Assembly: GCA_033852165.1 (NCBI GenBank)
Contig: JAWSUZ010000006.1
Location: 124,001 to 188,000, forward strand
Length of the DNA: 64,000 bases
Direction of reading: 5' to 3'
Source of the DNA: Agarilytica sp033852165
GTDB lineage: Bacteria; Pseudomonadota; Gammaproteobacteria; Pseudomonadales; Cellvibrionaceae
Shown here: one piece after another, positions 8,965 through 17,933 of the stretch
How positions within the stretch are numbered: the stretch's first letter is position 1
Layout of the letters: every line of letters starts with the position of its first letter
Program-made: the position numbers and the translations under genes
Notes under the pieces: generated by a model
Told to the model about the DNA's origin: nothing
Seen by the model: the letters and a program-made list of their open reading frames with translations, nothing else
The model's database searches: none

Positions 8965-10272
8965 CTAAAAACTCTCTGCAAAGGCGATAGAAAAACCAAA
9001 TCGCCTCGGGGCACTGTCGCCATCAACAGTAATACTTTCGGTACCCCATTCAAAATCCAAACTTACGCACTTAAAAAAGGTAAAACCAAAGGTATAACTC
9101 GACAGTCCCGTGCCCGCTAGATTCTCTTGATAACCAATTCGTGCTGAGGGAACCCAGTGTCCAGAAGATTCATAACTCATGGCTAAGTTAAACCACTGAT
9201 TTTCAAACCCCACAATATCATCATATTCGGCTAAATCTAAGGCCGAACTGACAAACCAACGATCTGTAATTTTCAATAAGCCATCAATGCGCATCAACGC
9301 ATGCTTCTTATGCTTTTCGCTCGCTTTTAATCGTCCATCTGCGATCAAACGCTGACTGAGTTCACAGCTACTACGCTCAATTGTATTCTCCGCACGGCTT
9401 GTGCAATTAACACCAACGTTCCCATAGGAAAATTCAGGGGAGATTAAATTATCGATATGGAATCCGGCACGATACCATTCAGCATCCCAGACAATCCCAA
9501 CATCAACACCAAAGTCGGTATTAGATTCTAGGTTTTTATCATATTCGTCCCGAATAACATCGCTGACGTCCTCACCATCCAGATCTTCAAGGCGCGTTAT
9601 CTGCTTGCTGAGTTCTAACTGAATGAGGTTCAATTTTACCCCAGCATACAACTTCCCTTTCTTATTTAAACGCTTGTTTGAACCGAAGATCTGCCGACCG
9701 TAACCAAATGAAAGTTTATTCTCGATTCCACTTTTCACATAGATAGACGTATCCGTTGTAAAGCTCTGATTCTGCTCGTCTAAACGCAACACCTGATCAA
9801 TCACTTGTAAACTCGCTTGCGCACCGAAATTAAGGTCGAGAAAATACGTCCCCTCCTGAGAATTCGAGTGATAATACGCCGGAGCAATGGGAATACTGAC
9901 ATTAATCGATTGCTTGATATAACCATTCCTCCCCATTCTAACCAATACATCATTAAACCGGTCCAACGTGACTTCAGCAGAATCATTGTTCGTAGAAGGG
10001 TCATCGATGAGGTCAACCAACTCATCCAAGTCATCAGCAAAGTTTTCGACATCGCCTAATTCCGTTGATGAACTGATACTGGGCAAGTAATTGATTCTCC
10101 AACGCTCACCTTCAGGAACCATCAAAGGTGCCATCGCTGGATTTTGAATAGAGGATGAGATCGAAAAATGATTGGGTGACGGTCCGCTCGTCATACTGGA
10201 CCCAGGGTTAACACCACCGACAGCAAACACTTGAACAGAAATAAAACAAAACAAAACCGCTAACTTTTTCAC
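8965..10272 (-). CDS. Outer-membrane protein of the TraF-like (PF13729) type
   Basis: A 435-residue protein with a clear signal peptide (cleavage near VFAVGG). It has repeated amphipathic strands and ends in FSIAFAESF, a C-terminal aromatic typical of outer-membrane barrels. The early ISSSIQNPAMAP, followed by an acidic segment around residues 70-105, matches my recollection of the family annotated as conjugal transfer TraF-like. That name is misleading, because no conjugation gene is near. It is probably a beta-barrel of unknown transport or structural role. The lipoprotein gene follows 126 bases downstream in the same direction. Confidence 0.55.
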   Translation of the reverse strand: MKKLAVLFCFISVQVFAVGGVNPGSSMTSGPSPNHFSISSSIQNPAMAPLMVPEGERWRINYLPSISSSTELGDVENFADDLDELVDLIDDPSTNNDSAEVTLDRFNDVLVRMGRNGYIKQSINVSIPIAPAYYHSNSQEGTYFLDLNFGAQASLQVIDQVLRLDEQNQSFTTDTSIYVKSGIENKLSFGYGRQIFGSNKRLNKKGKLYAGVKLNLIQLELSKQITRLEDLDGEDVSDVIRDEYDKNLESNTDFGVDVGIVWDAEWYRAGFHIDNLISPEFSYGNVGVNCTSRAENTIERSSCELSQRLIADGRLKASEKHKKHALMRIDGLLKITDRWFVSSALDLAEYDDIVGFENQWFNLAMSYESSGHWVPSARIGYQENLAGTGLSSYTFGFTFFKCVSLDFEWGTESITVDGDSAPRRFGFSIAFAESF

Positions 10273-10583
10273 TTCGCTTCCTTATTGGTAAAACAGGACC
10301 AAGGACAAGAGGTTCAGCATGACCCCCCATAAAAACTAGCTGAGTTTTTTGAGAACAACAGAAAATCGTCAGCCTTATACGAATTTGATCTTGAAGCCGG
10401 CAATATGCACATAAAACCTGATAATGGCGTTCTATTCGTCTACCAGGTAACACATATCAAACATGATTTGGCGTACAATCATGCGCAGATGTTATACAGC
10501 GCGTAATGATATTTTATCGCGTAAACCCCAAAGAAATTTACACGCTATTTGTAGCGTTAAAACAGAGGTGTCAGCCGTCGCTA

Positions 10584-12302
10584 ATGGAAAAGTCGAATAT
10601 TATTAAGGAACTCAAAAAAGGTACAGACTCTTGGAACAATTGGCGCAAAAATCAAGTAACGGGCGACTTAAACTTGGACAACGTGACGCTAATTGAACTC
10701 GACCTCGAAAACATCGACCTGTCTAAAGTCTCCATGCGTGGCGCAACAATCAAAGGATGTAACTTAAGAAATGCTGATCTCATCTCCGCCAATCTAGAGG
10801 GCGCAGATCTTCAAAATAACGACTTCACTAATGCAAAATTAATCGCCGCTCGTCTGAATAAGGCGAACCTTAGTGGATCGATTCTTACCAACGCCAACAT
10901 GCTAACCGCCTCAACGCGCAACGCGCGCTTAGAAAACATTGACTTTAAGGGCCATGACATCAGCGGCTTGATGTTAAAAAACATTTCATTAGCCGGCAGC
11001 AATTTGGAAGGTCAACGACTGAGTCGTATCGATCTATCAAATTCCAACTTGGAAGAAGTTAATTTTAAAAATGCGGATCTATCTCGAACAATCCTGAACA
11101 ACGCCAACCTTACTAACGCTCACCTTCAAGGTGCTAAATTAAATGGCGCAACGTTTAAAATGGCCAATTTGAATGGTGTCGACCTCAGCAATATGGATTT
11201 ACAAAATTCCGATTTTACTGGCACAAATTTGTCTAATTGTGATTTACGTGAAGCCAATTTAGGCAAAGCCCAACTCAGCAAAGCCAATATCACTGGCGCC
11301 AAACTTTGGAAAATTTATACCAAAGGTTGGGTTATCTCTAATGTCGCATGCCACTATGCTTATTGGGATAAATCAGGAAAGGAAAAAACCGCCTATCGCA
11401 AACATGAATTCGAACGTATATTTGCAGAATCCATCTCAATCGAATTGCGTTACCCCTATCGTCTAACCGCCAGTGAACTGGCGACGCTTCCTATTTTTAT
11501 TGAACACCTCGAAGCCGTCCACTGGGGAATTGTTTTACGCCTCCGCTCGATTAGTGATGTTGCTGGCGGCGCCCTCATTCAATTCACAGTTGAAGAAGTT
11601 GGTGCGCACAACCCATCCGAACTCAGGGCTACCCTGCAAAGCGAAGCCGACCGAATTCAAATGGCTCAGCTCTCGTTACGCACCAATACAAAATTGCACG
11701 CTCAGCTAAAAGAAAAAGTCGCTGCTATCCGAGAAGAGTTCTGGCCCCGCTTACTTGAATTAGCAGCCGACCACGAAAAAGATCAAGTCCGCAATCTCAC
11801 CGTGGTATTTATGGATTTAAAAGGGTTCTCCCAATGGGGCGACGACGAACTGTCAGAAAAACTTTCCTTATTTAGAGGATTAGTGAAGCCCATCCTTAAA
11901 AAGTTTTCCGCAAATTACCCCAATATGGAGGGTGACTCCCTTCGAGTAACCTTCAAAAATGCCTCTGCCGGACTATCTTGTGGCTGCATGATGCGCAATG
12001 TACTGACCGCTGCAGGGTTTGAACTGAGAATCGGGGTAGAACTTGGCGAGGTCGCCGTCATTCACAACGAGGTTACCGAGATAACTGACTTAGAAGGCGT
12101 TGCAGTGAGTATGGCAGCCCGCCTTGAGGCCTCAGCAGAACCCGGAGAGGTCTTAGTAAGTCATAAAATACGCCACTATGCTGATCACAAAGACATGTTC
12201 ATCTTCACCCCCAAGCGCGTTAAGCTCAAGAAAAGTATTGGCGCCAAAAAACAGGGGGACGAAATTGACTGTTTTACGGTAGAAGTCATCAAATCATCCT
12301 AA
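10584..12302 (+). CDS. Pentapeptide-repeat protein fused to a class III nucleotide cyclase domain
   Basis: From the ATG at 10584 this is 572 residues; an in-frame ATG at 10506 would add 26, but a purine-rich GAGGTG lies before the inner one. Numbering below uses the longer form. Residues about 54-270 are pentapeptide repeats (A[DN]LXX), a right-handed quadrilateral helix. Residues 300-425 are a mixed helical linker. Residues 430-590 are a class III adenylate/guanylate cyclase homology domain. Both metal Asp are kept (D437 in VVFMDLKGFS, D477 in MEGDSLRVTF), as are R539 and D528. The substrate Lys is replaced by Asn (N473) and the transition-state Asn by Ser (S535). It may therefore be weak, altered or a nucleotide sensor. 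No membrane segment is seen. Confidence 0.75.
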   Translation: MEKSNIIKELKKGTDSWNNWRKNQVTGDLNLDNVTLIELDLENIDLSKVSMRGATIKGCNLRNADLISANLEGADLQNNDFTNAKLIAARLNKANLSGSILTNANMLTASTRNARLENIDFKGHDISGLMLKNISLAGSNLEGQRLSRIDLSNSNLEEVNFKNADLSRTILNNANLTNAHLQGAKLNGATFKMANLNGVDLSNMDLQNSDFTGTNLSNCDLREANLGKAQLSKANITGAKLWKIYTKGWVISNVACHYAYWDKSGKEKTAYRKHEFERIFAESISIELRYPYRLTASELATLPIFIEHLEAVHWGIVLRLRSISDVAGGALIQFTVEEVGAHNPSELRATLQSEADRIQMAQLSLRTNTKLHAQLKEKVAAIREEFWPRLLELAADHEKDQVRNLTVVFMDLKGFSQWGDDELSEKLSLFRGLVKPILKKFSANYPNMEGDSLRVTFKNASAGLSCGCMMRNVLTAAGFELRIGVELGEVAVIHNEVTEITDLEGVAVSMAARLEASAEPGEVLVSHKIRHYADHKDMFIFTPKRVKLKKSIGAKKQGDEIDCFTVEVIKSS

Positions 12303-12659
12303 AGCACGACACCGCCTGCGCCAAAAAGGACCCTTTGGCGACAGCATGAATCAATCCCGATTGGAAGGTCAGTAATTAGCCGACTAGACTGCTCATTAAG
12401 CCCTAAAGAAGTATAAATAATTGGCCTAGGATCACTCCGCAGTTCTTTTTAGTCGCTTTTGCATAATTACCTGTCTATATGATTAGACTCGATAGCACCC
12501 AGAATGGCTACCACTCCATCTGGAGTTTGCTTCGTGCAAAACAAAAATACTGCTTTCGAGACGCCCCTGCCCCCTTTATTTTTACCCCCTCTAGGGCCAC
12601 ATAACAATAGAAATCCCTATTGTTTTTGAGGTATCAAACCCAATTTCTAGAGTAATAAA
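12303..12659. other. Intergenic region without a gene
   Basis: There are 357 bases between two plus-strand genes. A hairpin CGCCAAA / TTTGGCG at 12319-12340 follows the cyclase stop but lacks a T-tract, so it is a doubtful terminator. The rest shows no open frame with a start signal, and no clear promoter was recognised. Confidence 0.5.
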
Positions 12660-13967
12660 ATGGGCCAGGCAAAAGACTACTACGGTTACCGACTCGCAGC
12701 CGTCAACGAGATTAACCCCGTCACAGCGACCGATCATATTTATAATGAACACGGTGTCCTGATCCTCTCTGAGGGCAGCCTTTTTTCCAAATCACGAGCT
12801 GATCAGATTGCTCAACACAAGCTCATCAAGCCTCTGGAGCACTGTGTCGATATTTCAAAAAGTCTTGGCGCAGACGAACTATTCGAATTACTTATTAAGT
12901 TTTCCGCCGCACTGCCCGGTCTTAATGCGGTTGCGGATAACGAGGCTATCAAGGACATTCTGATCGCCCAATGCCGCTACTACGCTAAATTCCCTCTACT
13001 ACGACAAAAATTAACGGTCCTTTCCAGCCAGCTTCCTGAGATCTACTACAACAGTTTGTACAGTGCTGTTGCAGGAGTCGTATTAGCCTGCGAATTAAAA
13101 CTGGATAAGAAAGAATTGAGAGCCGTATTTATTGGCGGCCTCATGCACAATGTTGGCTTCTTACATCTCAATCCGGAACTCACCTGTAATGAGTCGAAAT
13201 TAGAAAAAGACGAATCGATCCAAGTCCAAGTTCACCCAGTCATTGCAAAGCACTTTCTCGATCACATCCCCAAACTTCCAAAGGATATAGGTGACGCAGT
13301 GCTTGACCACCATGAACGCACAGACGGTACAGGCTACCCAAAACACAAATTTGGTAAAGACCTCACCATTGCGAGCCAAGTTATCGCCTTCACTGACGAG
13401 TTAGTTTGCGCTTACAAACGATGTGAAGAGCACGACGAACATTCCCACCAACTCACCATGCTCATTCTTCAATTCAACAGCCATGTTCATTTTGAGAAGG
13501 TCTACAAGGCCGCTATCAAATTGCTCAAACTCGGCCCAGTACCCAGTACCCCCCCCAAAAAAGCACCCCCAGCACACGAATTAATCACGCAACAAGAGCG
13601 TATAAAAGGTACTTTTGAAGCCACCAAGAAACTCGGCTTTGTACTGATGAAGAACACAAGGTGCAGGCTCACAAAGTCCATCGCATCAATGCTTGGGCGC
13701 TTGGCTACATCGATTATTAGCGCGGGGATTATTCAAGACGAATATCACGACTGGCTAAAGTCCGCACACGAAGCTAACGACCCCAAGGAGCACCTGCCTC
13801 TGCTTCAGAGCAAAGTCATGTTAGATGAAATAGAAGAACAGATAGAGCGCTTTAAAAGCATTATGTGGAAAGCCATTAAGCAGATTCCCGAAGAAGAACA
13901 ACTGCTCGTGGAAAACTGCATTAACTCCTACAACCAAATTGACCAACTAAAAAAGCCAACCGCATAA
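12660..13967 (+). CDS. Degenerate HD-GYP-like protein
   Basis: A 435-residue soluble protein. Residues about 130-260 align with the HD-GYP class of cyclic-di-GMP phosphodiesterases. The second half of the signature is intact: LDHHERTDGTGYP (H217, H218, D222, G225-Y226-P227), with a metal-type H192 in VHPVIAKHF. The eponymous HD pair, however, is H163-N164 in LMHNVG, and the early metal His before it is not seen. The metal site is therefore probably incomplete and the protein may bind rather than hydrolyse its ligand. The N-terminal 100 residues resemble the region preceding HD-GYP domains in DUF3391-type proteins, without certainty. The C-terminal 150 residues are helical. Confidence 0.7.
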   Translation: MGQAKDYYGYRLAAVNEINPVTATDHIYNEHGVLILSEGSLFSKSRADQIAQHKLIKPLEHCVDISKSLGADELFELLIKFSAALPGLNAVADNEAIKDILIAQCRYYAKFPLLRQKLTVLSSQLPEIYYNSLYSAVAGVVLACELKLDKKELRAVFIGGLMHNVGFLHLNPELTCNESKLEKDESIQVQVHPVIAKHFLDHIPKLPKDIGDAVLDHHERTDGTGYPKHKFGKDLTIASQVIAFTDELVCAYKRCEEHDEHSHQLTMLILQFNSHVHFEKVYKAAIKLLKLGPVPSTPPKKAPPAHELITQQERIKGTFEATKKLGFVLMKNTRCRLTKSIASMLGRLATSIISAGIIQDEYHDWLKSAHEANDPKEHLPLLQSKVMLDEIEEQIERFKSIMWKAIKQIPEEEQLLVENCINSYNQIDQLKKPTA

Positions 13968-13985
13968 TCAATGCGATTGGCTTTA
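13951..13985 (+). terminator. Terminator hairpin overlapping the stop codon of the HD-GYP-like gene
   Basis: AGCCAACCGCAT and ATGCGATTGGCT form a 12-bp stem with one mismatch. It is preceded by an A-run and followed by a short T-run. The stop TAA lies in the loop, so the stem overlaps the last four codons. Confidence 0.6.
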
Positions 13986-14065
13986 TCGGTATTCACAAAC
14001 TGAAAAAATCGGGGGGGAAGCTGTAAAAGGCAAAATACACCTTTCAACTCCCCAAACGCTCTTTA

Positions 14066-14093
14066 GAGCTGATTAGATCGATCTAGTCAGCTC
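14066..14093. repeat. 28-bp near-perfect palindrome downstream of GAPDH
   Basis: Starting GAGCTGA and ending TCAGCTC around a central AGATCGATCT, this sequence equals its own reverse complement except for one pair. It lies 14 bases beyond the GAPDH stop, between two convergent genes. It could be a hairpin terminator or a protein-binding site; there is no good T-tract. Confidence 0.55.
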
Positions 14094-14106
14094 GAGCTCA
14101 GAGCAT

Positions 14107-15555
14107 TTAGCCTTCAGGGTAAAGCGGGAAGTTAACGCCAGCGATATCTTGTAAGCAACGAATCACCTGACAGCTGTAACCAAACTCATTATCGTACCAG
14201 CAGTAAAGTACACAGGTATTCCCTTCAACAATCGTGGCTCGACTATCAAAGACACAAGCGTGACGTGAACCCACAAAGTCAGTTGAAACAACTTCTGGTG
14301 AGTTGGTGTAATCGATCTGACTCTGTAAACCAGAGTGCAACGATATATCTCGCATGTACTCATTAAGCTCTTCAACGGTTGTTTCTTTTTCTAGTTGAAG
14401 ATTCAAAATAGCCATTGAAACATTCGGCGTAGGTACGCGAATCGCGTTGCCTGTTAGCTTACCTTCCAATTCTGGCAAGGCTTTAGCCACCGCTTTAGCG
14501 GCTCCAGTTTCCGTGATAACCATGTTTAACGGTGCACTGCGTCCACGACGCTCACCTTTATGGAAGTTATCAATCAAGTTTTGGTCATTCGTGTAAGAGT
14601 GAACCGTTTCAACGTGGCCGTGCTTAACGCCAAACTTATCAATCAATGCTTTTAATACCGGAGTAATAGCATTGGTTGTACAAGACGCCGCAGAAATGAT
14701 CGTATCTTCAGCCTTGATATCCGCGTGATTAATACCGTAAACGATATTTTTGATAGCGCCTTTGCCTGGAGCGGTCAGCAATACCTTTGATACGCCATTA
14801 CACTCAAGATGCTGGCCAAGGCCTGCTTCATCACGCCAGACACCGGTATTATCAACAACAATAGCGTCTTTGATCCCGTATTCGGTGTAATCCACTTCAG
14901 AAGGAGAGTTAGCATAAATAAGCTTAACTACATTGCCGTTACAAATTAGGCTACTGTTTTCTTCATCAACACGAATAGTCCCCTTAAACGACCCGTGAAC
15001 TGAATCTCGGCGTAATAAGCTTGCGCGTTTAACCAAGTCGTTTTCCAACTTACTCTTACGAACAACAATGGCGCGTAGACGCATAACATCGCCGCTACCC
15101 GCTTTTTCAATCAACAAGCGTGCAAGCAAGCGACCGATACGCCCAAAACCATAAAGAACCACGTCTTTACCTTCAGGCGCAGTCTGACCAGGCTCCAAAG
15201 ATGGCGCTAGCTCTTCAGCAACATATTCAGCAGCTGAAAGACCACGGTTATCTTTCATGAAGTTAAACGTAAGCTTACCGAGGTCAACGCCAGAAGCTCC
15301 CAGCTCGAGGACACAAATCGCTTCTAATAAGGGAAAGCTATCGAACTCAGACAGCTCAACCTCTTCAATTTGCCGCACAAAACGATGCGCTTTCATGATC
15401 TCGATTACCGAGCGGCCAACTAGCTGACGGCCATACATGGATACAGAAACGTTGCGTTCGCGGTTCAGTTTCCCAATCATCGGGATCATGTTTTCTGCAA
15501 GCGCTTCGCGCTCTTTCCAGTCTTTAAAGAAATCGTCCGGCTTTGGTCGGTTCAC
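14107..15555 (-). CDS. Glyceraldehyde-3-phosphate dehydrogenase, long form
   Basis: A 482-residue phosphorylating GAPDH. Residues 131-480 are the usual enzyme: YGFGRIGRLLARLL is the NAD-binding Rossmann turn and SAASCTTNAITPV holds the nucleophilic C292. HVETVHSYTNDQ and the following GRRGRSAPLN bind phosphate. The first 130 residues are an extra helical domain also present in the Pseudomonas aeruginosa PA3001-type enzyme (recalled), which supports the GTG start at 15555. Standard GAPDH has about 335 residues. It stands alone on the minus strand. Together with the aldolase, bisphosphatase and PEP carboxykinase genes further right it fits a gluconeogenic role, but this is inference. Confidence 0.93.
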   Translation of the reverse strand: MNRPKPDDFFKDWKEREALAENMIPMIGKLNRERNVSVSMYGRQLVGRSVIEIMKAHRFVRQIEEVELSEFDSFPLLEAICVLELGASGVDLGKLTFNFMKDNRGLSAAEYVAEELAPSLEPGQTAPEGKDVVLYGFGRIGRLLARLLIEKAGSGDVMRLRAIVVRKSKLENDLVKRASLLRRDSVHGSFKGTIRVDEENSSLICNGNVVKLIYANSPSEVDYTEYGIKDAIVVDNTGVWRDEAGLGQHLECNGVSKVLLTAPGKGAIKNIVYGINHADIKAEDTIISAASCTTNAITPVLKALIDKFGVKHGHVETVHSYTNDQNLIDNFHKGERRGRSAPLNMVITETGAAKAVAKALPELEGKLTGNAIRVPTPNVSMAILNLQLEKETTVEELNEYMRDISLHSGLQSQIDYTNSPEVVSTDFVGSRHACVFDSRATIVEGNTCVLYCWYDNEFGYSCQVIRCLQDIAGVNFPLYPEG

Positions 15556-15979
15556 TAGCTAATACCTTAAAATAAATGAATTCGTTTGCACTGCTTAGCT
15601 CCACAAATACCCAAGAATGCGTAATCGAAAGCCGCCGCTCATGAGAGCGTTACAGTAGAGGGGCGCGTATTATCGGAATTCTCGCGGTCAGAATCAACCT
15701 CATTCCTAACCGATAGCGCCGAACACCTAAATGTAAGGCAGAAGATCACTGGACGCATCAACTTAAGGCGCAAGACATCTAGGCCACACCTCATAAAGCT
15801 TCGCCCAAGCCCCCGAATAACGACCGACCACACGATAGCCATTAACTAACGCATCGATACGTTTAATTTATTTTAACAATCAGCGCCGTAGGACTAATAT
15901 TCCCTACAGCAACAGAACAACACAAACGTGACTCCACAAGAAGTACCCCACAAAAGACACAATATGAGGAATACCCAGT
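15556..15979. other. Divergent intergenic region without a gene
   Basis: There are 424 bases between GAPDH (minus) and the peroxiredoxin gene (plus). No credible coding frame or structured RNA was seen. Both promoters presumably lie here but no clear -35/-10 pair or OxyR-type site was recognised. Confidence 0.5.
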
Positions 15980-16717
15980 ATGACAAGCAACCGAGAAGGC
16001 CAAGCAATTCCCAACGTTACCTTTAAAATACACGCGCAAGAACGGTGGCAAGCGTTATCAAGTGACGACATATTCAAAAACAAAACCGTCATTCTTTTTG
16101 CCCTACCCGGAGCATTTACCCCCACGTGCTCATCCACACACCTGCCCCGCTACAACGAGCTGGTCTCGGTTTTTAAAGCGCAAGGCGTCGATACCGTCGC
16201 CTGCTTATCGGTGAACGACACCTTCGTTATGAACGCTTGGGCTGGCGATCAAACTGCCGAGAATGTTCTCTTCCTTCCAGACGGAAATGGTGAATTTAGC
16301 GAAGGCATGGGCATGCTCGTCGACAAATCGGCTATCGGTTTTGGCAAACGCTCATGGCGCTACTCGATGCTGGTCAAAAACGGCATCATTGAAAAAATGT
16401 TCATCGAAGAACAGAAGCCAGGCGACCCCTTTAACGTGAGCGATGCCGACACCATGCTGAACTACATCAATCCAACAGCCGAACAACCAAAACGGATTAC
16501 CGTATTCACAAAGCCTGGCTGCCCCCATTGCACTCGGGCAAAAAAATCACTGAAGAACCAGAACCTCGCGTTTGAAGAAATCGAACTCGGTAGCAAAGGC
16601 GTGAGTTACAGCTCTTTAGCTGCCGTAACAGGGCGAGGGACCACACCTCAAGTTTTCATCGATGGCGCGCATATAGGCTCGGCGGATGACCTGGAAGACT
16701 GGATTCAAACGCTATAG
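15980..16717 (+). CDS. Peroxiredoxin-glutaredoxin hybrid (Prx5-Grx)
   Basis: A 245-residue fusion that reduces hydrogen peroxide and organic peroxides with glutathione. Residues 1-160 are a Prx5-type peroxiredoxin with the peroxidatic Cys in FALPGAFTPTCSSTHLP. Residues 170-245 are a glutaredoxin with the CPHC active site in TKPGCPHCTRAKK and TTPQVFIDGAHIGSADDL for glutathione binding. Such hybrids are known in Haemophilus, Vibrio and other gammaproteobacteria, where they are often beside oxyR. No oxyR is found here. It is a stand-alone gene in the cytoplasm. Confidence 0.95.
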   Translation: MTSNREGQAIPNVTFKIHAQERWQALSSDDIFKNKTVILFALPGAFTPTCSSTHLPRYNELVSVFKAQGVDTVACLSVNDTFVMNAWAGDQTAENVLFLPDGNGEFSEGMGMLVDKSAIGFGKRSWRYSMLVKNGIIEKMFIEEQKPGDPFNVSDADTMLNYINPTAEQPKRITVFTKPGCPHCTRAKKSLKNQNLAFEEIELGSKGVSYSSLAAVTGRGTTPQVFIDGAHIGSADDLEDWIQTL

Positions 16718-16753
16718 TTTTATCTGCGCTATTAACAACACTCCTTGGATTCA

Positions 16754-16787
16754 ATTAATAGTATTGTCTGATTAATAGCAGTGTCTG
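16754..16787. repeat. Two tandem copies of a 17-bp unit
   Basis: Two adjacent 17-base units (ATTAATAGTATTGTCTG and ATTAATAGCAGTGTCTG) differ at two positions; a partial third copy follows. They lie just downstream of the peroxiredoxin gene and are probably a small duplication. Confidence 0.6.
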
Positions 16788-16838
16788 ACTTAATCGCAAC
16801 CCCCGTTCCAAAGAAAGGCCATAGAAATCAGATAAAAA

Positions 16839-17591
16839 TTAGGGGGCCGAAGACGGAAGCTTTCGCGCCTCCCTTAATAAACAATACTTAACCAATAAAA
16901 TATTAATCAGAAAATAAATGGTGATCGATAACACAACCCAAGCCCCAGCAATCCAGGCAAATAGACGCGGAGCAAACATCATCGTCGACATCAAAGAATC
17001 CTGATAATAAAAAAACCATTCATGATCCTTCGGAAAGATCCAAATATGCAGCGTATTGAAAACTGTTTCAGAGCCGAATAAAAGTAAACACAAGCCAACG
17101 GCTAATAACAGACCAACGAAACCTATCGCTTGATGCGGCAGTGAAGGTAAGCGTTTTTTCTTTCTGTAGTAATAAATTGCCGAAGCTGGCCACATAAGAA
17201 CAACCAATACCACGGGAATAATAAAGGTCTCAATTAACCGAGCAACATCTTGCAAGTGAATCACTTCCGCCTCCCGAAGCAAAACCTGCTTCCCCTCACT
17301 GACGGGAGATTGATAAGTAATTGCACCCAAACCTTCACCACCGCGATGGACAGCTATATTAATTTGGTGAAAAATTTCCACTCGCTGTACTTTTGTCGTG
17401 CCTTCAAATCCCTTCTTATAGCGGTTTTGGGGGGCGAATTCTTCGATACCTTCCTTTATCCCGCCGTGATCATGCCAGGTCCCGTAAAAAAAATCGAAGT
17501 TGAACATCAGCGCCCACGCCAACGCAAGGGAGACAAAGAATAGGTTTAGGCCGTAAGCACTGGAAAAAAGAAGATTGGCTTTTGAATTCAT
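16839..17591 (-). CDS. DUF1461-like integral membrane protein
   Basis: A 250-residue protein with four or so membrane segments (about 12-32, 118-138, 152-172 and 212-240). A large extracytoplasmic loop lies between the first two. The pattern NTLHIWIFPKDHEWFFYYQD followed by DSLMSTMMFAPRLF fits the FH...FP...LI..FP motif I recall for DUF1461 (TIGR01906) proteins. No function is known for that family. It is a monocistronic minus-strand gene between two plus-strand genes. Confidence 0.55.
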   Translation of the reverse strand: MNSKANLLFSSAYGLNLFFVSLALAWALMFNFDFFYGTWHDHGGIKEGIEEFAPQNRYKKGFEGTTKVQRVEIFHQINIAVHRGGEGLGAITYQSPVSEGKQVLLREAEVIHLQDVARLIETFIIPVVLVVLMWPASAIYYYRKKKRLPSLPHQAIGFVGLLLAVGLCLLLFGSETVFNTLHIWIFPKDHEWFFYYQDSLMSTMMFAPRLFAWIAGAWVVLSITIYFLINILLVKYCLLREARKLPSSAP

Positions 17592-17933
17592 GTTGTTACT
17601 TTTATTATTGCTCTAGTTAGTGACTCGGTTAATGGATCTACTAGTTACGCGGTTAGTTGCACACTTGTAGGTTTTTCTTTGACATCCGCTTTACGTTCAC
17701 GCTCAAGACCCTATAGCATAAAACCTCAAGCCGATAGTAAGCATTCACATCAATACAGCTTAAGAACGCCATATATCATTGAAGAAAGAGTCACAATCAA
17801 AGCAGGTTGTATTTTTAAACGATTTAAATGTTAACCTAGCCCGCCTTAAAAACAAGTTCATTAAAAGCTGACAACACGCTTTTGAGCCTTCGATACTAAC
17901 AAACCCTAACAGCCAAAAACACTGGAAACCAAC
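17592..17933. other. Divergent intergenic region without a gene
   Basis: There are 342 bases between the DUF1461-like gene (minus) and the phosphatase/kinase gene (plus). I see no coding frame with a ribosome-binding site, no clear promoter hexamers and no inverted repeats of note. Confidence 0.45.

Noticed and set aside
12319..12340. Hairpin CGCCAAA / TTTGGCG after the cyclase gene
   Set aside because: No T-tract, so not called as a terminator; mentioned only in the intergenic entry.
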